From Clostridiales bacterium (GTDB lineage: Bacteria > Bacillota > Clostridia > Lachnospirales > WRAX01), in NCBI GenBank assembly GCA_031277155.1, contig JAITMW010000011.1:1-7288 (forward strand): a DNA stretch of 7,288 nucleotides, in the 5' to 3' direction. The notes under the pieces are model-generated. The model was not told where the DNA came from. It saw only the letters and a program-made list of their open reading frames with translations, and ran no database searches. The translations under genes were made by a program, and so were the position numbers. Shown piece by piece: positions 1 through 5,255 of the stretch (the first letter of the stretch is position 1; each line of letters opens with the position of its first letter).

Positions 1-27
1 CGAGTGCTATTATCAAACAGATACGAT

Positions 28-327
28 TTACGTACTTGCAGCAACGGTAAAGCGGTGTTCTGTTATGCTTGAAATGTCGAAAAATGAGCCAAGTTCATGT
101 ACCAATGGATTTTTATGAATAGACTCCGTTGCATTCATAAAATCATCCATAGATTCATAGACAAGTATGTCTGCCCACATTTCGCCATCTTTAAGCAATG
201 TCCATGAAACAAAGCCTTTTGTTTTGAGGCTGGAATCATTGCTGAATTTCTCCGCAACACGTAAAAAATCTTGTTCTGACTTTCCTTCCTTCAATTTGTA
301 CGAATGGTAAATGTGAACACGAGCCAT
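28..327 (-). CDS. Small protein, probable dimeric alpha/beta-barrel (ABM/quinol monooxygenase-like) fold
   Basis: Complete 99-aa ORF ending in TAA. The start is supported by a Shine-Dalgarno AAGGAG lying 9 nt upstream of the ATG. The protein has a beta strand at the N-terminus (ARVHIYHSYKLKEG), a helix at about residues 18-30, a central strand pair (GFVSWTLLKDG, MWADILVYES), a helix beginning at about residue 60, and a C-terminal strand (EHRFTV). The strand-helix-strand-strand-helix-strand order and the size fit the dimeric alpha/beta-barrel superfamily, which includes antibiotic-biosynthesis monooxygenase-like and NIPSNAP-like proteins. That is a fold-level guess from the pattern. No catalytic residue is recognisable and no substrate can be named. 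It has no signal peptide or membrane segment, so it is probably cytoplasmic. It is monocistronic here and lies downstream of the hyd terminator. It is clearly more AT-rich than the hyd genes. The gene is secure; the family is uncertain. Confidence 0.75.
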   Translation of the reverse strand: MARVHIYHSYKLKEGKSEQDFLRVAEKFSNDSSLKTKGFVSWTLLKDGEMWADILVYESMDDFMNATESIHKNPLVHELGSFFDISSITEHRFTVAAST

Positions 328-423
328 AATTCATTTCTCCTTTTTTATTTTATCGTACCATACTTAACTGGACAGCGGTTTGTTTTGCCGCCGCGTGAAG
401 CACGGCAACGTACAAAATCCACA

Positions 424-452
424 TTCATATCATACCACACAATGATGCCCAA
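424..452 (-). promoter_or_regulatory. Possible promoter of the small alpha/beta-barrel gene
   Basis: On the minus strand there is a TTGGGC (-35, 447-452), a 17-nt spacer and TATGAA (-10, 424-429), preceded by TG one base upstream (extended -10). The -35 matches TTGACA at only three positions. Transcription would start near 417 and give a leader of about 90 nt before the ATG at 327. This is the best candidate I find between the hyd terminator and the gene, but it is weak. The rest of 328-490 shows no convincing ORF. Confidence 0.3.
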
Positions 453-490
453 TTTCTACCTCAAATTCCCCACTCTTTAACAGCATAAGA

Positions 491-523
491 TAAAAATCGC
501 CATGACAGCATTGTCATGGCGAT
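491..523 (-). terminator. Intrinsic terminator of the hyd operon
   Basis: A perfect 12-bp inverted repeat (496-507 with 512-523) encloses a 4-nt loop. On the minus strand the GC-containing stem is followed directly by a run of five T (the last stem base plus 492-495), then more AT-rich sequence. It begins 10 nt past the hydA stop codon, the usual place for a Rho-independent terminator ending the operon. The opposite strand lacks a U-run, so it acts mainly in the hyd direction. Confidence 0.88.
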
Positions 524-533
524 ATGTGTTGTA

Positions 534-2360
534 TTATTCTTTGGGCAGATAGTCAAACAGGGTCTTTGGCGGGTAGACATTGCGCGCTTCATGCTTGGTG
601 TGCAGCAACTCGTGGGCTTTGTGGCCGCCGGGTTCGCCCAGGAAGCTGTCATAAATTTCCTTGACCACGGGATTGTCGTGGGACTTTCTGTATTTGGAAT
701 TCTTGTCGATATTGCGAAGGACATCGGCGCGAAGGGCGGGTATGTCATACTCGTTGCGCATATAGCCCGGCACATTCGGCTGGCCGCCGCCGCCGACACA
801 ACCTCCCGCGCAGCCCATAATTTCGATGAAATGATATTCGCGCTCGCCGCGCTTTACCATATCCAGCAGCTCCTTGGCCCTGGCGGGGCTGGACGCAACA
901 GCCACGCGGACGGTTTGGCCGCCAAGATTATATTCCGCTTCTTTGATGCCTGCCGTGCCGCGCACTTCTTTATAATCCAGCGCGTCCAGGGATTGGCCTG
1001 TCAAGGTATCGGCAGCGGTGCGCAGGGCGGCTTCCATAACGCCGCCGGATGCGCCAAAGATATGGCCGGCGCCGGATGCCACGCCAAAGATGGGGTCAAA
1101 TTCGCTGTCGGCAAGATTTTTAAAGTCAATTGCGCTTTGCTTTATCATGCGGGCAAATTCTACGGTGGTGATAACCACGTCAACATCGGGATATTTTGTG
1201 GCGTTAAAGCCCGGCGTCTCGTCCCCCCGCGTAATTTCAAATTTTTTGGCGGTGCAAGGCATTATGGTGGCCACAAAGATATTTTTGGGGTCTATTCCCA
1301 TTTTTTCGGCATAATAGGTCTTCATTAACGCGCCGTACATGCCCTGGGGGGATTTTGCGCTGGAGAGATTCGGCACATATTCGGGATAATAAAACTCCAG
1401 AAACTTTACCCAGCCCGGCGAACATGACGTAAACATCGGGAAGGGGCCGTTGTCTTTGAATCTTTGGATAAATTCATTGGCCTCTTCCATTATTGTCATA
1501 TCAGCGGCGGTGTCTATGTCAAACACGCCGTCAAAGCCCATCAGGCGGCAGGCCGAGACAACCTTGCCCTGCACATTTGTGCCCATGGGCATACCGAAAA
1601 GCTCTCCCACTTGGGCGCGTATGGAGGGCGCGGGGGCCACAACCACATGCATATCGGGATTGCTTAGGGCATCCCATATTTTTTGCGTATCGTCTTTTTC
1701 CGTCAGGGCCGCCGTGGGGCAAACCTGCACACATTGTCCGCAATCTATGCAAGATGTGGAATTTACGGGCAGCGAAAAGGGGCTGCCGATATAGGTGTCA
1801 AAGCCGCGGCCGTTACGCCCGATGACGCCCGTCACCTGGGGGCCGTTGCACATGGCCACACAGCGGTTGCAGAGGATGCATTTGCTGTTGTCGCGGGTGA
1901 TGGCCTTTGAGGATGTGTCAATGGCCGGCACAATATTGTTTTTTTCGTCGCGAAAGCTGGTATTTTCGTAGTGATATTGCTGCGCGTCATATTCAAAGGC
2001 CAGGGTTTGCAGCTCGCAATTGGTGCTGCGCGGACAGGACAGGCAGTCCATTCGGTGATGCGACAGCAAAAGCTCTAAATTGGTTTTTACGGCTTTGCGA
2101 ACCCGTGGCGAATTGGTTGAAATTTCCATGCCGTCAGCCGCGGGGAACATGCAGGCCGCGGCAAGATTTTTCATGCCCGCAACCTCAACCATGCAGACGC
2201 GGCACGCGCCAACCTCATTGACCTCTTTCAGAAAGCACAGCGTGGGTATGCGTATGCCAACCTGCCTGGCGGCCTCCATAATGGTTGCGCCTTCGCGCAC
2301 TTGGGTTTCTTGGCCATTTATTTTTAAAGTGATTGTCTTTGTCATTTCGGCAATCGCCAT
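534..2360 (-). CDS. hydA: NADH-linked trimeric [FeFe] hydrogenase, catalytic subunit HydA
   Basis: Reversible H2 production/oxidation at the H-cluster. It is the catalytic subunit of the soluble HydABC (HndABCD-like) enzyme. The protein has 608 aa from the ATG at 2360, chosen because AGGAGGT lies 7 nt upstream; a TTG at 2390 would add 10 residues but overlaps the upstream ORF and has no site of its own. Visible domains: plant-type [2Fe-2S] (C42, C53, C56, C70); His-ligated [4Fe-4S] (H102, C106, C109, C115); two [4Fe-4S] ferredoxin motifs (C161/164/167/171 and C204/207/210/214); H-cluster domain with L1 TSCSPGW (311-317), L2 MPCTAKKFE (367-375) and L3 EIMGCAGGCVGGGGQP (513-528); and a C-terminal small-subunit-type tail with HELLHT at 583-588. 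Oddity: L1 has Ser314 where the canonical motif is TSCCPxW. There is no extra C-terminal [2Fe-2S] domain like the one in Thermotoga HydA. It is the last gene of the operon, 16 nt after the 49-aa ORF. The family is very secure; bifurcating behaviour is not shown. Confidence 0.95.
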   Translation of the reverse strand: MAIAEMTKTITLKINGQETQVREGATIMEAARQVGIRIPTLCFLKEVNEVGACRVCMVEVAGMKNLAAACMFPAADGMEISTNSPRVRKAVKTNLELLLSHHRMDCLSCPRSTNCELQTLAFEYDAQQYHYENTSFRDEKNNIVPAIDTSSKAITRDNSKCILCNRCVAMCNGPQVTGVIGRNGRGFDTYIGSPFSLPVNSTSCIDCGQCVQVCPTAALTEKDDTQKIWDALSNPDMHVVVAPAPSIRAQVGELFGMPMGTNVQGKVVSACRLMGFDGVFDIDTAADMTIMEEANEFIQRFKDNGPFPMFTSCSPGWVKFLEFYYPEYVPNLSSAKSPQGMYGALMKTYYAEKMGIDPKNIFVATIMPCTAKKFEITRGDETPGFNATKYPDVDVVITTVEFARMIKQSAIDFKNLADSEFDPIFGVASGAGHIFGASGGVMEAALRTAADTLTGQSLDALDYKEVRGTAGIKEAEYNLGGQTVRVAVASSPARAKELLDMVKRGEREYHFIEIMGCAGGCVGGGGQPNVPGYMRNEYDIPALRADVLRNIDKNSKYRKSHDNPVVKEIYDSFLGEPGGHKAHELLHTKHEARNVYPPKTLFDYLPKE

Positions 2361-2376
2361 GTATCCTACCTCCTCA

Positions 2377-2526
2377 TCAATTGTCTTCAATTGCGTCTTG
2401 CATAATTTGCTTAACTTGCTCTAATTTTTCCGCTTTTTTCTCTTGGTCTTCTTCCTTCTCAACTTCTTCCACATGCAGCAAAAGAGAGCGCATATAAGAT
2501 TTGAATTGGCTATTGGTCAATCCCAT
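2377..2526 (-). CDS. 49-aa charged helical protein encoded between hydB and hydA
   Basis: Read on the minus strand, this is ATG, 49 codons, TGA. A consensus AAGGAGGT overlaps the hydB stop codon and lies 6 nt before the ATG, so translation is probably coupled to hydB. The stop lies just ahead of the hydA Shine-Dalgarno, leaving 16 nt between the two genes. The protein starts MGLTNSQFKSYMRSLLLHVE, and the remaining 29 residues are dominated by Glu, Lys, Gln and Asp, ending QDAIEDN. From about residue 8 onward it looks like one continuous amphipathic helix or coiled coil. It has no cysteines, so it carries no FeS cluster, and it has no signal peptide or long hydrophobic segment. I do not recognise a family. 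The position suggests an accessory, assembly or small structural partner of the hydrogenase, or a translational coupler, but that is inference. The tight fit and strong ribosome site make a real gene likely. Confidence 0.8.
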   Translation of the reverse strand: MGLTNSQFKSYMRSLLLHVEEVEKEEDQEKKAEKLEQVKQIMQDAIEDN

Positions 2527-2538
2527 AGTTATACCTCC

Positions 2539-4473
2539 TTATACTATGCTGACTGCTTTTTCAGGCTTAACGGGACATTTTTCGTAGCATATGCCGCATT
2601 TGATGCAGACGTCCTGGTCGATGATGTGTATCTCGCGCCTTTCGCCGTGTATGCAGCTTACGGGGCAGGCCTTCGCGCAAAGCGTACAGCCTATGCACTT
2701 ATCATTGATGACATAGCGCACCAAATCCGCGCAAACCCGGGCGGGACAGCGGTGGTTTTCGATATGTTCGATATATTCATCGCGGAAATGCTCCAATGTG
2801 GACAACACAGGGTTTGGCGCCGTTTGGCCCAGGCCGCAAAGGGAATTTTCCTTGATGAAATTGGACAATTCCACAAGTTCGTCCAAATCTTGAATCTTGC
2901 CTTTGCCGCGGGAGATTCTTTCCAAAATTTGGTATAGGCGCTTTGTGCCCACACGACACGGCGTGCATTTGCCGCAGCTTTCGTCAACAGTAAATTCCAG
3001 GAAAAATTTGGCGATATCAACCATGCAATTGTCCTCATCCATGACGATGAGGCCGCCGGAGCCCATCATGGAGCCAAGGGCCAGCAGATTGTCAAAGTCT
3101 ATAATGGCATCATACTGCGTCTCCGGAATACAGCCGCCGGAGGGGCCGCCCGTCTGCGCCGCCTTAAATTTTTTGCCGTTTGGTATGCCGCCGCCAACTT
3201 CTTCAACCACCTCGCGCAGCGTGATGCCCATGGGCACCTCTATCAACCCCACATTTTTAACCTTGCCCGCGATGGCAAAAACCTTGCTGCCTTTGGACTT
3301 TTCCGTGCCCATGGAGGCAAACCAATCCGCCCCGCGCAGCAAAATTTGCGGGATATTGGCAAATGTTTCCACATTGTTGATGATGGTGGGCTTGCCCCAA
3401 AGGCCTTTAACGGCGGGATATGGCGGGCGCGGCACAGGCTCGCCCCGGCCGCCCTCTATGGACATCAGCAGGGCCGTCTCCTCGCCGCAAACAAAGGCGC
3501 CGGCGCCCGGCTTTATTTTCACGTCAAAGTCAAAGCCCGAATCAAAGATATTTTTGCCCAGCAGGCCCTTTTCCCTGGCCTGCCCAATGGCTATTTCAAG
3601 ACGTTTTATGGCGACCGGATATTCGGCGCGAACATATAGATACCCCTCGTCGGCACCGATGGCATAGGCCGCAATTGCCATGGCCTCCAGCACGGCATGG
3701 GGGTCGCCTTCCAAAATCGAACGGTCCATAAAGGCGCCCGGGTCTCCCTCGTCGCCGTTGCATACGATGTATTTTTTGCCGGGAGGCTGTGCCGCCGCAA
3801 AGGACCACTTCAGGCCCGTCGAAAAGCCCGCGCCGCCGCGCCCGCGAAGGCCCGAGGCCTTAACAACGTCAATAACTTCCTGGGGGGTCATGGTTTTCAG
3901 CACCTTGTACAGCGCCTGATATCCGTCATGGGCAATATATTCTTCAATAATTTCGGGGTCCAGGATGCCGCAATTTCGCAAGGCCACGCGCAGCTGCTTT
4001 TTGAAAAAGCCCGTTTCTTCAAAGGGAATAATTTCGTCGCCCACAAAGGCCTCGCTGTATACAAAGTCGCGCACAATATCGCCTTTCATGATATGTTCGT
4101 CAAAAATTTGCTCGGCCTTGTCCATATCAACTTGCTCGTAAAAAATGCTGTCGGGATATAAAATTACGACAGGGCCAACGGCGCAAAGGCCAAAACAGCC
4201 GGTTTTTACAACCTTGACAACATCAGATTTGCCGTTTTCTTTGGCCTTTTCCTCAAACATCGTAATCAGCTTGCCTGCGTCTCCCGCGAGGCAGCCCGTG
4301 GAAGCGCATACTACAATATGATTTTCATGGGGATGCTCTGCAATTTGCTTTTCGATTTGCTCTTTCATTTCAGGCAATTTGTGCAAATCATGCGCCAAAA
4401 AGCGTATATTTATGTCTATTTCAGAATTTTTCTTGATTTCATTCAGCTGCTCAAGGGTCTTTATCATTGCCAT
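2539..4473 (-). CDS. hydB: NADH-linked [FeFe] hydrogenase, NAD(H)/FMN subunit HydB (NuoF-like)
   Basis: Flavoprotein subunit that exchanges electrons between NAD(H) and the FeS relay of the HydABC complex. It has 644 aa from the ATG at 4473, with AAGGAGG about 10 nt upstream; a TTG at 4482 is too close to that site to be used. Domains: an N-terminal thioredoxin-like [2Fe-2S] domain with C56, C61, C93, C97; the NuoF core with GLRGRGGAGFSTG (208-220), CNGDEGDPGAFMDRS (238-252) and GAFVCGEETALL (325-336) around FMN and NADH; an SLBB region; the [4Fe-4S] motif ESCGKCTPC (C500, C503, C506, with C546); and a C-terminal 2x[4Fe-4S] ferredoxin (C593/596/599/603 and C623/626/629/633). The segment 570-581, with two His and two Cys, may correspond to the zinc/hinge region described in HydABC structures; that is inference. 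This domain order is the HydB/HndC type, not plain complex I NuoF. Spacing is 27 nt to hydC and 12 nt to the 49-aa ORF. Confidence 0.96.
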   Translation of the reverse strand: MAMIKTLEQLNEIKKNSEIDINIRFLAHDLHKLPEMKEQIEKQIAEHPHENHIVVCASTGCLAGDAGKLITMFEEKAKENGKSDVVKVVKTGCFGLCAVGPVVILYPDSIFYEQVDMDKAEQIFDEHIMKGDIVRDFVYSEAFVGDEIIPFEETGFFKKQLRVALRNCGILDPEIIEEYIAHDGYQALYKVLKTMTPQEVIDVVKASGLRGRGGAGFSTGLKWSFAAAQPPGKKYIVCNGDEGDPGAFMDRSILEGDPHAVLEAMAIAAYAIGADEGYLYVRAEYPVAIKRLEIAIGQAREKGLLGKNIFDSGFDFDVKIKPGAGAFVCGEETALLMSIEGGRGEPVPRPPYPAVKGLWGKPTIINNVETFANIPQILLRGADWFASMGTEKSKGSKVFAIAGKVKNVGLIEVPMGITLREVVEEVGGGIPNGKKFKAAQTGGPSGGCIPETQYDAIIDFDNLLALGSMMGSGGLIVMDEDNCMVDIAKFFLEFTVDESCGKCTPCRVGTKRLYQILERISRGKGKIQDLDELVELSNFIKENSLCGLGQTAPNPVLSTLEHFRDEYIEHIENHRCPARVCADLVRYVINDKCIGCTLCAKACPVSCIHGERREIHIIDQDVCIKCGICYEKCPVKPEKAVSIV

Positions 4474-4500
4474 TGTCGTCAATCCTCCTTATTGTCAAAG

Positions 4501-4992
4501 TTATTCGGGCTTTGGATATTGCGCCAAAACTCCCGCCACATCTTCGCTGTATATCTTGCCATGCACATCTTCGTTGATGGTTAAAACAGGGGCCAGGCCG
4601 CACACGCCAATACAGCGGCAGCCATCCAGCGAAAACATCATGTCCGGGGTACATTCGCCCGGCTTGATGCCCAATTGTATCCCGAATTGGTCCAGCATAG
4701 CGCCCGCGCCCTTAACATAACAGGCCGTACCCATGCACACATTGATTCTATATTTGCCTTTGGGCGCCAAGAAAAACTGAGAGTAAAATGTGGATGTGCT
4801 GTACACTTGCTCTATAGGCAAATCAAGCCCTTGGGCAATTTTCACCTGCGCCTCGGGCGGCAGATATCCAAAAACCTCCTGCGCCTGCTGCAAAACACCT
4901 ATCAACGCCCCTTTTACCTCTTTGGACCTGTCGATAATGTCGGACAGACGCTCAAATTGCTCTGTTGTAAAAACAGGAGCCTTCGTAGCCAT
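4501..4992 (-). CDS. hydC: NADH-linked [FeFe] hydrogenase, small [2Fe-2S] subunit HydC (NuoE-like)
   Basis: Thioredoxin-fold [2Fe-2S] subunit (NuoE/24-kDa family) that docks next to the flavin of HydB. It has 163 aa from the ATG at 4992. That start is preferred because AAAGGGA lies about 8-9 nt upstream and the protein then begins MATKAPVFTTEQFERL; the longer reading frame to 5037 adds 15 residues without a ribosome site. The N-terminal helical part includes QAQEVFGYLPPEA (36-48) and VYSTSTFYSQF (63-73), typical of the family. The cluster ligands are C86 and C91 (CMGTAC) and C127 and C131 (CIGVC, followed by GLAPV). It is the first gene of the operon, with a predicted leader of about 75 nt. 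Its Shine-Dalgarno is weaker than those of the other hyd genes, so initiation here could be a control point. Identification is secure. Confidence 0.95.
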   Translation of the reverse strand: MATKAPVFTTEQFERLSDIIDRSKEVKGALIGVLQQAQEVFGYLPPEAQVKIAQGLDLPIEQVYSTSTFYSQFFLAPKGKYRINVCMGTACYVKGAGAMLDQFGIQLGIKPGECTPDMMFSLDGCRCIGVCGLAPVLTINEDVHGKIYSEDVAGVLAQYPKPE

Positions 4993-5028
4993 AAAATCAT
5001 CCCTTTCTTTGTAGAATGTATATTTTAC

Positions 5029-5061
5029 GGCCGACAAAGAGCAAGCATATCTTTATCGGCC
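5029..5061 (-). promoter_or_regulatory. 11-bp hairpin in the predicted hyd leader
   Basis: Inverted repeat of 11-bp arms (5029-5039 and 5051-5061) around an 11-nt loop. In the minus-strand RNA all positions pair, with one G-U wobble. It lies between the predicted hyd transcription start (about 5068) and the hydC start codon. The stem is followed by mixed AU-rich sequence (GUAAAAUAUAC), not a U-run, so it is not a standard intrinsic terminator. Possible roles are mRNA stability, a protein-binding site in RNA, or a DNA operator. Confidence 0.6.
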
Positions 5062-5074
5062 ACACAAAATGCCT

Positions 5075-5103
5075 AATTTAGGGCAAATTATTTCCATAGA
5101 CAA
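5075..5103 (-). promoter_or_regulatory. Candidate promoter of the hyd operon
   Basis: The minus strand shows TTGTCT (-35, 5098-5103), a 17-nt spacer and TAAATT (-10, 5075-5080), each matching the sigma-A consensus at 4 of 6 positions. A rival arrangement lies slightly upstream: TTGCTT (5126-5131), 17 nt, then TACCAT with an extended TG (5103-5108). Both are moderate. Either would produce a leader holding the hairpin at 5029-5061. Confidence 0.45.
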
Positions 5104-5116
5104 TGGTAACACAATA

Positions 5117-5134
5117 TTGTTAAAAAAGCAACAA
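5117..5134. promoter_or_regulatory. Rex-like redox operator candidate
   Basis: The 18-bp sequence TTGTTAAAAAAGCAACAA matches the clostridial Rex consensus as I recall it (TTGTTAA, four free bases, TTAACAA) at 12 of 14 defined positions. It lies upstream of the first hyd promoter candidate and overlaps the -35 of the second. Rex is an NADH/NAD+-sensing repressor known to control hydrogenase and fermentation genes in Firmicutes, so the site makes biological sense. The A-rich surroundings raise the chance of a coincidental match. Confidence 0.4.
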
Positions 5135-5192
5135 AAAAAGTATCAAAAAATTATGCTTTGCCATTGGGTTTGGCCTTATGCATCAATCGAAT

Positions 5193-5221
5193 TTGACAAG
5201 CCGCTGCCTTTTTGTTATGCT
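5193..5221 (+). promoter_or_regulatory. Promoter of gpmI
   Basis: A perfect TTGACA (-35, 5193-5198), a spacer of exactly 17 nt, and TATGCT (-10, 5216-5221; 4 of 6 matches) preceded by TG one base upstream, making an extended -10. Transcription would start near 5228 and give a short leader of roughly 28 nt. This is the strongest promoter in the window. Confidence 0.75.
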
Positions 5222-5255
5222 GTTTTAAAACAAAACCGCACAAGGAGGATTTCGT

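Noticed and set aside
338..343. TAAAAT on the minus strand as -10 of the 99-aa gene
   Set aside because: It is 5 of 6 to consensus but lies only a few bases from the Shine-Dalgarno, so the transcript would start at or within the ribosome site, and there is no fitting -35.
516..1328. 270-aa plus-strand open frame opposite hydA
   Set aside because: It lies wholly antisense to the conserved HydA H-cluster domain, has no ribosome site or recognisable family, and has the Ala/Gly/His-rich look of a shadow frame of GC-rich coding DNA.
2361..2390. Upstream TTG start extending HydA by 10 residues
   Set aside because: It would overlap the 49-aa ORF and read through the hydA Shine-Dalgarno; the ATG at 2360 has an ideal AGGAGGT site at 7 nt.
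2897..3667. 256-aa plus-strand open frame opposite hydB
   Set aside because: Antisense to the strongly conserved NuoF-like core; Ser/Pro-rich shadow with no domain.
5029..5061. Leader hairpin as an attenuator terminator of hyd
   Set aside because: No U-run follows the stem on the minus strand (GTAAAATATAC), so it does not meet the intrinsic terminator pattern. Kept as an unexplained hairpin.
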